A stretch of 28,060 bases of DNA, from assembly GCF_938015485.1 (NCBI RefSeq), contig NZ_CALLVU010000168.1:1-28060 (forward strand). Direction: 5' to 3'. This stretch comes from an uncultured Lachnoanaerobaculum sp. (GTDB lineage: Bacteria > Bacillota > Clostridia > Lachnospirales > Lachnospiraceae). The translations under genes were made by a program, and so were the position numbers. Position 1 is the first letter of the stretch, and the number at the start of each line of letters is the position of its first letter. Shown here piece after piece: positions 17,264 through 23,484 of this stretch. The notes under the pieces were generated by a model. That model was not told where the DNA came from, did not search any database, and saw only the letters and a list, made by a program, of their open reading frames with translations.

Positions 17264-18283
17264 ATGACAACAATACAGGATATTGCTGACAAACTGGGCA
17301 TTTCCAAGAGTACTGTGTCAAAAGCATTAAATGATGCGCCTGATGTTAGTGAAGCTTTACGTAAGCAAGTTTTAGAAACTGCAGTTGCACTGGATTATAC
17401 GAAGCTTAGACGATATAAAAAACCGGTCAAAAAAATCTGTATTTTAATCGAAAAGGAAAATATTGAATACGAAGAGCCGCACCACTTTTCATATGATATA
17501 ATCATGGGCTTTCGCCAGCTTGCGGAGCCTGCAGGTTTTGAAGTGGAAACTGTAGCTGTTGATACCGATTTACAAAAAAATACGACATATGACATATTTA
17601 TGCTTGAACACGACTATGTAGGTTCCTTTGTGCTTGGATTCTCACTAAATGATCCTTGGCTGAAGGATTTTGACAGCTGTAAAACCCCTACCGCACTTTT
17701 TGACAACCATATCACCGGAAATCCGTCCACTGCATATGTAGGTGTCGACAATGATGAAGGCATGGAGTTGATACTTTCTCACCTCACAAGCCTTGGACAC
17801 GAAAAAATAGCTTACCTTGGCGGCTCTTTAGGTTCTTATGTACTTAAGGTAAGACACTCCGCTTTTGTGCATGCAATGCATCAACACGGACTTGTTACCA
17901 ACTCCGATAATATAGGATGTTCTTACTATATTTCGGAATGTATAGAAAAATACCTTCCGAAATTTTTGGAATCAGGTATAACCGCAGTTATCTGCAGCCA
18001 CGATGATGTCGCTTGTGCCGCAATTACAAGGTGTATACAACTCGGATATAAAGTGCCTGAGGACATAAGTATTGTAGGATTTGACGATTTGCCGATTGCA
18101 AACTCTACTCTACCCAAGCTTACTACAGTCTGGCAGGACAGAGTTGAACTTAGCAAAAGCGGATTTTTTGCACTTTCAAGTCTCTTCAGCGATATACCTA
18201 TCAGCACATTTTTATTACACGCCAAACTTATTATAAGAGAATCCACAGCAACGGTCCGTATTAAAAAAAGCAACCATCTGTAA
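17264..18283 (+). CDS. malR: LacI-family transcriptional regulator, probable maltodextrin operon regulator
   Basis: A 339-residue regulator. The N-terminal helix-turn-helix and hinge are typical of LacI/GalR proteins: TTIQDIADKLGISKSTVSKA at residues 2-21. A periplasmic-binding-protein-like effector domain (about 60-335) follows, with the usual VGVDNDEGM, HLTSLGHEKIAYLGG and PEDISIVGFDDLPIAN segments. It is divergent from the maltodextrin operon across 269 bases, which strongly suggests it controls that operon in response to a maltodextrin. The ATG at 17264 has AAAGGA upstream. The last codons (ending NHL) and the stop lie inside a terminator hairpin. The symbol is by context; the effector is not shown by the sequence. 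Confidence 0.88.
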   Translation: MTTIQDIADKLGISKSTVSKALNDAPDVSEALRKQVLETAVALDYTKLRRYKKPVKKICILIEKENIEYEEPHHFSYDIIMGFRQLAEPAGFEVETVAVDTDLQKNTTYDIFMLEHDYVGSFVLGFSLNDPWLKDFDSCKTPTALFDNHITGNPSTAYVGVDNDEGMELILSHLTSLGHEKIAYLGGSLGSYVLKVRHSAFVHAMHQHGLVTNSDNIGCSYYISECIEKYLPKFLESGITAVICSHDDVACAAITRCIQLGYKVPEDISIVGFDDLPIANSTLPKLTTVWQDRVELSKSGFFALSSLFSDIPISTFLLHAKLIIRESTATVRIKKSNHL

Positions 18284-18306
18284 TACTACAGATCGTTGCT
18301 TTTTTT
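18263..18306. terminator. Bidirectional terminator overlapping the malR stop codon
   Basis: Arms 18263-18282 and 18287-18306 pair along 20 positions with one C-C mismatch, around a loop of four bases (ATAC). A seven-A run on one side and a seven-T run on the other make it work on both strands. The malR stop TAA is at 18281-18283, at the stem-loop junction, and the stop of the converging FNT gene is one base beyond the other end. Confidence 0.9.
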
Positions 18307-18307
18307 A

Positions 18308-19141
18308 TCAGTCTTCTCTTGCGTATAAAATAAACAATGCAACTCCTATAAAGAGCATACCGCCTACAATATTTCCAAGAGTAACCGGAAGTTCATTTTT
18401 AATAAGGAAATTTTGCCAGTTAAGTGTGGCAAGCTTTTCAGCCGAGATACCATACTTTGTCATTGCAGCTTCAGCAAATTTTGCATTGCCTGCCGCAAAG
18501 ATACCTGCAGGAATATAGAACATATTTGCAACACAGTGCTCAAATCCTCCGGTAACGAAGGTCATAATAGGCAAAAAGCTGGCCAAAACCTTGCCTGAGA
18601 TGTCCTTTGACAGTCCTGCCATAACAACGCCGAAACATACAAAGAAATTACAAAGTATACCTGAGATGAAGGCACTTCCGAATGAAATATTTGCCTTTGA
18701 AAGTGCAAGCTTTATCGTAAAAGCACCCATTGCACCGTCACCAAGCTTAAACTGTCCGCTGTATGCAACAAGTATTGCAAGGATAATTCCACCTATAAGG
18801 TTTGAAATAAATATAGTGATAAGCACTCTTATCATACTTGCAACATTATACTTGCCTTTTAACAGTCCCATAATCATAAGGCAGGCACCTGTAAAAAGCT
18901 CTCCGCCAAACAATACCATCATAACGAACCCTATAGGGAACACAAGCCCCGCAACAAGTCTTGCAAGTCCTACATTTGCAATATCATGCATTGCCACACT
19001 GCTTGCCATAGCACCTGCACCAATAAGCATACCTGCAAATATTCCAAGGATAATCATCTTATGCAGCGGACGCTTCACTTTAGCCTCACCGGCAGCTATG
19101 AGATTTGAAGTAACCTCGGCAGTTGTGTTGGAAAAATTCAT
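18308..19141 (-). CDS. Formate/nitrite transporter (FNT) family channel
   Basis: A 277-residue pentameric membrane channel for a small monovalent anion, with six predicted helices. FNT signatures are seen: GGELFTGACLMIMG, then LCNFFVCFGVVMAGLSKD and TGGFEHCVANMFYIP; His202 in the last segment is the conserved pore histidine. The substrate could be formate, nitrite or hydrosulfide; in a fermenter formate is likely, but no pfl or nitrite gene is nearby. The ATG at 19141 is preferred: GAGGAG precedes it. The longer ATG at 19189 lies only two bases after the -10 box, so it would not be on the transcript. It is a single-gene unit with its own promoter. Confidence 0.92.
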   Translation of the reverse strand: MNFSNTTAEVTSNLIAAGEAKVKRPLHKMIILGIFAGMLIGAGAMASSVAMHDIANVGLARLVAGLVFPIGFVMMVLFGGELFTGACLMIMGLLKGKYNVASMIRVLITIFISNLIGGIILAILVAYSGQFKLGDGAMGAFTIKLALSKANISFGSAFISGILCNFFVCFGVVMAGLSKDISGKVLASFLPIMTFVTGGFEHCVANMFYIPAGIFAAGNAKFAEAAMTKYGISAEKLATLNWQNFLIKNELPVTLGNIVGGMLFIGVALFILYARED

Positions 19142-19191
19142 AACATACTCCTCTTCTTTTTTGTCGGTTATATTTTTAACTAACTTCATAT

Positions 19192-19219
19192 ATTGTACAA
19201 AAAAAATCTTTTATGTCAA
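19192..19219 (-). promoter_or_regulatory. Promoter of the FNT gene
   Basis: On the minus strand a perfect -35 TTGACA (19214-19219) and TACAAT (19192-19197) are separated by 16 bases, about 50 bases before the chosen start codon. Confidence 0.75.
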
Positions 19220-19256
19220 GGACAAATCACAAAATTTTTGATAATATAAGCATAAC

Positions 19257-19286
19257 AAAAGAGACTCCGTACACCCGGAGTCTTTT
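19257..19286 (-). terminator. Terminator after cutC
   Basis: GACTCCG (19263-19269) pairs with CGGAGTC (19276-19282), extended by flanking A/T pairs. On the minus strand the stem is followed by TTTTGTT. It starts 28 bases beyond the cutC stop codon. Confidence 0.75.
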
Positions 19287-19314
19287 CTTGATTTACTTTA
19301 TATATCTATATACT

Positions 19315-19992
19315 TTACAGCTTTACTATTCTTGTGCCGTGTACGGCGGTAATGCTTGGAAGCTTTTTAATCAACTTATCTACATTTTCAAAGGTTACTC
19401 CTCCGCCCGGCATTATATTTATATTATACTTTTTTGCAACTGAAATATATTTTTTCAGAGTGTCTATATTATCAAAAATATCATTATTTTCGGCACTTCC
19501 ATGCGTAAGTATTGTATCCACTCCAAGCTTTGACAAAGTCTTTATAGCTTCGAGTCTCTTTTCAAGAGCTTCTTCAGCCTCAAGTCCTTCACCGATACGA
19601 TCAAATGCCATATGGAAAGTAAAATTCATCTCTTTTCTAAAAAACTTAGGTGCACCTATAAGTTCCTTGATATAGTCCTTATCAAGCTCACCGCTCTCCG
19701 TAACGGCACCTATAACGGCTCTTTTTACTCCCTGCTTGGCCATCTCTTTAAGATCGTTGTACATAATGGATTTTTCTATATTATTATATACAAAGTCTCC
19801 TCCTCTGACTCTTATCATAACAGCCAGCTCAACATCATTGCTATCACAGATAAACTTTGCATAGTCTCTTACCGCCATACTTACTGTAGTACCGCCCACT
19901 GCCAAATTGTCACAAAGCTCAATCCTTGTTGCTCCTGCATGAATCACATCTTTCAAATAAGTAACATTCTCAATACAAGCCTCTAAAATCAT
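19315..19992 (-). CDS. cutC: CutC-family protein
   Basis: A 225-residue TIM-barrel protein of the CutC family, named for copper homeostasis in E. coli though its biochemical role is not settled. Family landmarks are present: LEACIENVTYLKDVIHAGAT then RIELCDNLAVGG, MIRVRGGDFVY, FHMAFDRIGE, and the closing INIMPGGGVTFENVD. Two positions differ from the usual sequence: MIRPR is MIRVR, and the ILTSGG segment is ILTHGSA. AAGGAG lies just upstream of the ATG at 19992. It is a stand-alone unit between the FNT gene and the pilus operon, with its own -10-like box at 20093-20098 and its own terminator. Confidence 0.9.
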   Translation of the reverse strand: MILEACIENVTYLKDVIHAGATRIELCDNLAVGGTTVSMAVRDYAKFICDSNDVELAVMIRVRGGDFVYNNIEKSIMYNDLKEMAKQGVKRAVIGAVTESGELDKDYIKELIGAPKFFRKEMNFTFHMAFDRIGEGLEAEEALEKRLEAIKTLSKLGVDTILTHGSAENNDIFDNIDTLKKYISVAKKYNINIMPGGGVTFENVDKLIKKLPSITAVHGTRIVKL

Positions 19993-20098
19993 GTTCTCTC
20001 CTTATTTCAATTCTATCTCCACCACGAAAGTCTCTATCATCCCACGGTGGATAACACACTATCATTTGGGAAAACTTCCCCCTGTTACGTCTATTATA
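19993..20098 (-). promoter_or_regulatory. cutC promoter -10 and structured leader
   Basis: A minus-strand TATAAT (20093-20098) has only a weak -35 (TTTACG, 20116-20121). The following leader of about 90 bases can fold: GGGAA (20068-20072) pairs with TTCCC (20076-20080), and TCCACC (20018-20023) with GGTGGA (20046-20051). I recognise no named riboswitch. Confidence 0.35.
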
Positions 20099-20142
20099 TT
20101 CTACAATTATGCATTCGTAAATACTAATAAGGTTTTTGACAA

Positions 20143-20181
20143 AAAAACCACCCGGTAAAATTATGCTTACAGGTGGTTTTT
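20143..20181 (-). terminator. Terminator of the pilus operon, overlapping the last gene's stop codon
   Basis: AAAAACCACC (20143-20152) pairs with GGTGGTTTTT (20172-20181), and an inner GTAA/TTAC pair (20155-20158 with 20167-20170) extends the stem. The stop codon of the 256-residue gene (20167-20169) lies within it, so the last three codons (NHL) are part of the terminator stem. The minus strand has a T run after the stem. Confidence 0.85.
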
Positions 20182-20937
20182 CCTTTTCCTAAAAAATAAT
20201 AAAATGAAAACACATAGTGAAACAATAAAAAGTGTTATATAAAACTCAATACCGCTCTCATCCGCCGTCTTTACTATCGCCTTTTTCATTCTCTTTACAA
20301 CCTTTATAATTGTTCCCTCATTCTTAGAATCAGAGGGCTTTATAGGAGGCGTATTGTAAGGTGTGTCAATCTCAATAGTAGGGGCGACATTTTCCTTAGT
20401 CTCATTTTTATTATTGTCCGTATTCTTTTTTTGTCTTATTTCGTCTCTGCTGCTTGAGCCGTCATTATATCCCTTATCATTAGGATTCGGATATTTTATT
20501 TCTACAAGATATTTTACATTAAAATCTACTGATGCAGGCTTTGCAGGTTCCAACGGGTCTTCAAGATAAGTGTTTGTATACAGGTTTCTTCCGTTTGTCA
20601 ACACCTGTATATGTACAATATAATTTTTTCTGTCAAAGTTGAACTTCTCATTATCGGCATTTGCAAGCGATATACTGTACTTGTACTCCCCTACATCATC
20701 AAATTCTCCAAAATCATATGTCAATGTAGCGTTTTTTCTCAAATACATCGGAATTACACTGTTTGAAACCACATTGTTATGAGAATCCAGTCTGCTCACA
20801 TTTATCTCATACCTGTAATAGATAGGATTTGATCCCGATACATTTATATTTATCGGCAATTTTACATTTGCGGCCAAGGCATCCCTCGGCACAAATATAA
20901 AATACAGTGTCAAAAGGAAAAATACGATTTTTTTCAT
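20167..20937 (-). CDS. FctB-like minor/basal pilin with degenerate sorting signal
   Basis: A 256-residue surface protein, last gene of the pilus operon. It has a signal peptide (residues 1-22, cut after ALA) and one FctA-type Ig-like domain (about 25-147) containing DVGEYKYSIS, RKNYIVHIQVL and DFNVKY. A charged, proline-containing linker follows (150-220; NTPPIKP at 195-201), then a membrane helix (231-249) and the basic tail RKRKNHL. Group A streptococcal FctB has the same plan of an Ig-like domain plus a proline-rich tail, and anchors the pilus. There is no LPXTG; the position before the membrane helix reads TADESG (224-229), a possible divergent motif. The Glu of the domain's usual isopeptide triad (YTITE pattern) is absent. 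The start is one base after the sortase stop. The basal role is inferred. Confidence 0.8.
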   Translation of the reverse strand: MKKIVFFLLTLYFIFVPRDALAANVKLPININVSGSNPIYYRYEINVSRLDSHNNVVSNSVIPMYLRKNATLTYDFGEFDDVGEYKYSISLANADNEKFNFDRKNYIVHIQVLTNGRNLYTNTYLEDPLEPAKPASVDFNVKYLVEIKYPNPNDKGYNDGSSSRDEIRQKKNTDNNKNETKENVAPTIEIDTPYNTPPIKPSDSKNEGTIIKVVKRMKKAIVKTADESGIEFYITLFIVSLCVFILLFFRKRKNHL

Positions 20938-20938
20938 A

Positions 20939-21676
20939 TCATCTCCTTATCAGTTCACCAAAAAGTACAATTCTACCGTTGGTATAGGACTCTGTACATG
21001 TGGACATCGCAATGACTTTATTACTCCTGTCTACATCTCTTATATTTACCGCATTTTCACTCAGATACTTATAGAAATCATCTTTGTCATTGTTTGCAAA
21101 ATACGGAAAATAAAGCTTCTCATTGTAGGCATCCGTCTGCATTACGGCAAATACCCTGACATCGTATATTTCTTTCCTGGTATATAAAATTCCGTTGATA
21201 TGTGTATCAAAAAATTTCTTGTCCAAAAACTTTTCCACATCTCCAAACATGGAACTGTTATCAATATGATGTCCGTAAACCAAGGAATAATGCTCATTTA
21301 AAGCACCGTCACACAGGCTGCTTAAGAAAATAGACCCTGCAAGTGAAAAGTTACCGTCTATATCTTTATTCAGATACTCGGCATCATCGACACCCTGAAC
21401 TACCGGGTAGTTTATATTTGTATCAAAGATATTAAGCCATGCCCTCATATCGGGATATTTTTCAAACAGTGCTTCCACATTTACGGTATCATTTTCATTT
21501 CCGGCGGTACCGGGGGCATTCTTTAATATTTCACTTGAAAGAGATGCCCCTTTGTACACATGGAAAACATCATAGAGTGAGTATGCGCCGAATAAGAACA
21601 TTATCACCGCCATAAGAATAACGATTATATCTATAATCCTATTTCCTATGTATGCACATTTTCCTATAACATTCAT
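20939..21676 (-). CDS. Class B pilus sortase
   Basis: A 245-residue membrane-anchored transpeptidase predicted to join pilin subunits and possibly anchor them. An N-terminal membrane helix (about 14-34) precedes the sortase B fold. Catalytic residues are visible: the His pair in YGHHIDNSSMFG (136-137), Cys227 in AMSTCTES and Arg235 in TNGRIVLFGEL. The segment NIFDTNINYPVVQG (82-95) is typical of SrtB enzymes. Its place directly after the major pilin gene, with a two-base gap, matches srtC of streptococcal FCT loci, which is also class B. The likely substrates are the two neighbouring proteins with PxPTG motifs. Confidence 0.93.
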   Translation of the reverse strand: MNVIGKCAYIGNRIIDIIVILMAVIMFLFGAYSLYDVFHVYKGASLSSEILKNAPGTAGNENDTVNVEALFEKYPDMRAWLNIFDTNINYPVVQGVDDAEYLNKDIDGNFSLAGSIFLSSLCDGALNEHYSLVYGHHIDNSSMFGDVEKFLDKKFFDTHINGILYTRKEIYDVRVFAVMQTDAYNEKLYFPYFANNDKDDFYKYLSENAVNIRDVDRSNKVIAMSTCTESYTNGRIVLFGELIRR

Positions 21677-21678
21677 TC

Positions 21679-22929
21679 TTAGTTCTCTTCTTCTCTTTTT
21701 CTTCTTCTAAAGAATACAAGAATGAATAAGATACCTGCTCCGATCATGATTGCAAACGGTGCAATACTCATTACAACACCTGTAGGTGTAGGTGTATCAC
21801 GATAGTTCAAGAAGAAAATTGTATCTGCAACAGTATCATCAGCCTTTACAGGAGTAACTGCCGTAACAGCTGCCACATTTGCATACTGAGTTGTAGATGT
21901 AGGTGTTGTGATTCTTGCAACATTAATACCGTGAGTTGTCTTATATCCTGCAGGTCCTACAACGCTCACATCCTCGGTAACTTTGTACTTGGCTGTAGAC
22001 GGAAGACCTGAAATCTTTATAGTCTGACCGCTCTTTAACTTAACATTTGTCAAAGAATATGTATTACCTGTGACGCCTGTGATGGCAGTTGGGTTTGCCG
22101 CATTTGTAGAGCTCACTTTATAGTCCATACCTACACCGATGTTGCTGAGATCGATAGTAAACTTAAACTCTTCTGTTGTAGAACCCATGTTACCCGCAAC
22201 ATCCTTTTGAAGGATAATATCTCTTGTCTTGAATGTACTTACATCATCCTTGTTATCTGTTGTAAGCGCACCGCTTAAATCATCTATATAACCTGTAGTC
22301 TTTGAGTTATCTGTAACTGTAGCATCCTTTTTCATCATAACGGCTGTCTTTACTTCAAGCTTTCCTGCCGCATTGTATCCTACATATACATCAAGATATC
22401 TCTTCTCCTTACCGCCTGTAAGCTGACTCACATCTCCTGTATAGTCATGCTGACTTGTAGTAAGGTTAAAATTACCTGCCTCGGTAATCTCATATCTGTA
22501 AATACCCGGTGCTGTTATATCGTCAATACCGTCTTCGTTGAACTGCTCTGTGAAATCCACCGTAACATCCTTTTTAACAAGGTGGTTTGTAATTGTATCA
22601 TTGTGACTGAACTCGGCTGATGAAATGGTAGGCATTGCTGTTCCCTGAATAACGGTAAGTCCGCCGTCTGTACCGCTGACAGGAGTCTTTCCGCCACCGC
22701 CGTTACTTCCTGTGACGGTGTATGTATACTTTACATCAGGTACTTTCGCACTTCCGCCTGTTGTATCATCCACATTGTATACTTTCATTTCCTTGGTGAA
22801 CTTAATCTTATTAGGTGAACCTGCTGCAGGCTTTAACTGCTTTGTTGTCTCTGCTGCCATGGCACTGCCTGCCAATGCAACTGTCATGGCGGACACCGCC
22901 GCAAAAGTCATAACTCTTTTTAACATCAT
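21679..22929 (-). CDS. FctA/Spy0128-like major pilin with isopeptide domains
   Basis: A 416-residue pilus backbone subunit. It has a signal peptide (about 1-26, cut near AMA/AE) and two Spy0128/FctA-type Ig-like domains (about 40-235 and 236-378). The C-terminal sorting signal is TPTPTG (379-384), followed by a membrane helix and the tail RRRKREEEN. Domain 2 shows the Lys-Glu-Asn set for an internal isopeptide bond: Lys242 (ILQKDVAGN), Glu319 (YKVTED) and Asn375 (FFLNYRD). In domain 1 the Glu is seen (Glu150, PGIYRYEITE), but where FxNxY is usual the sequence is FKTRD, so that bond may use another residue or be absent. It overlaps the signal-peptidase-like gene by four bases (ATGA). Confidence 0.92.
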   Translation of the reverse strand: MMLKRVMTFAAVSAMTVALAGSAMAAETTKQLKPAAGSPNKIKFTKEMKVYNVDDTTGGSAKVPDVKYTYTVTGSNGGGGKTPVSGTDGGLTVIQGTAMPTISSAEFSHNDTITNHLVKKDVTVDFTEQFNEDGIDDITAPGIYRYEITEAGNFNLTTSQHDYTGDVSQLTGGKEKRYLDVYVGYNAAGKLEVKTAVMMKKDATVTDNSKTTGYIDDLSGALTTDNKDDVSTFKTRDIILQKDVAGNMGSTTEEFKFTIDLSNIGVGMDYKVSSTNAANPTAITGVTGNTYSLTNVKLKSGQTIKISGLPSTAKYKVTEDVSVVGPAGYKTTHGINVARITTPTSTTQYANVAAVTAVTPVKADDTVADTIFFLNYRDTPTPTGVVMSIAPFAIMIGAGILFILVFFRRRKREEEN

Positions 22930-23411
22930 ATATTATCCTTTCTTATAACAATAATTATTTTACCCTCAATACTCTTCTTGTTTATAACTCCGAAATACCT
23001 GCTGTCTTTTGCAAGTGTTCTGTTGTCTGCAAGTATAAAGTATTCATTTTCTCCAAGCACTATCGGATATGTAACATTTGTATCGTATTTTCCCGTGCTG
23101 CCTTTGATATCATCCTCCACCAGTACGGCACCGTTTAATATAACATTTCCGTTGTCGTCTATATCAATACTGTCTCCGGAAGCACCGACCACTCTTCCCA
23201 CATACTTTTCACCGTCTACTTTATAACAGACGGCATCCCCTGACTTGAACTTATTTTCAAGTCTATAGAAAAACAGCAAATCTCCTGCTCTGACTCTTGG
23301 CAACATCTCATTATTCGGTGAAATTCTTACTCCGAATATAATGAATATCAGTACATAAATCATCACAGCAAGTGTTATCAGTCTTAAAATAAAAGACTTC
23401 AGCTCCGCCAT
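22926..23411 (-). CDS. sipA: SipA: signal peptidase I homologue lacking catalytic Ser and Lys
   Basis: A 161-residue protein with the type I signal peptidase fold: an N-terminal membrane helix (about 7-27), the substrate-binding region, the VGRVVGASGD box (71-80) and NEYFILADNR (residues about 121-130). The catalytic Ser of the usual SMxP motif is Glu35 (NNEMLPR), and the Lys preceding Arg in the second motif is Gly72. It should therefore not cleave signal peptides. Group A streptococcal SipA likewise lacks both residues and is needed for pilus polymerisation. The ATG at 23411 lacks a good ribosome binding site. GGAGG at 23454-23458 would fit a start at about 23448-23453, where only ATA or ATT is in frame, so the start is uncertain. 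Confidence 0.88.
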   Translation of the reverse strand: MAELKSFILRLITLAVMIYVLIFIIFGVRISPNNEMLPRVRAGDLLFFYRLENKFKSGDAVCYKVDGEKYVGRVVGASGDSIDIDDNGNVILNGAVLVEDDIKGSTGKYDTNVTYPIVLGENEYFILADNRTLAKDSRYFGVINKKSIEGKIIIVIRKDNI

Positions 23412-23484
23412 ACTTCTTTTTTTGATTTTTTCCTTTTCCTCTATATATATAATCCTCCAATCTTTTTATATTTTTATTTATGTA

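Noticed and set aside
19142..19189. Longer start (ATG 19189) for the FNT gene
   Set aside because: It lies two bases after the -10 box, so it would precede the transcript start; GAGGAG supports the ATG at 19141.
18591..19241. 216-residue plus-strand ORF opposite the FNT gene
   Set aside because: It is antisense to a well-recognised membrane channel gene, and its Ile/Pro/Ser-rich composition is the mirror of that gene's codons. There is no family resemblance.
20143..20180. GGGTGG-like sequence on the minus strand as a T-box
   Set aside because: It is explained by the terminator stem of the pilus operon; no specifier loop or tRNA-ligase/amino-acid gene follows.
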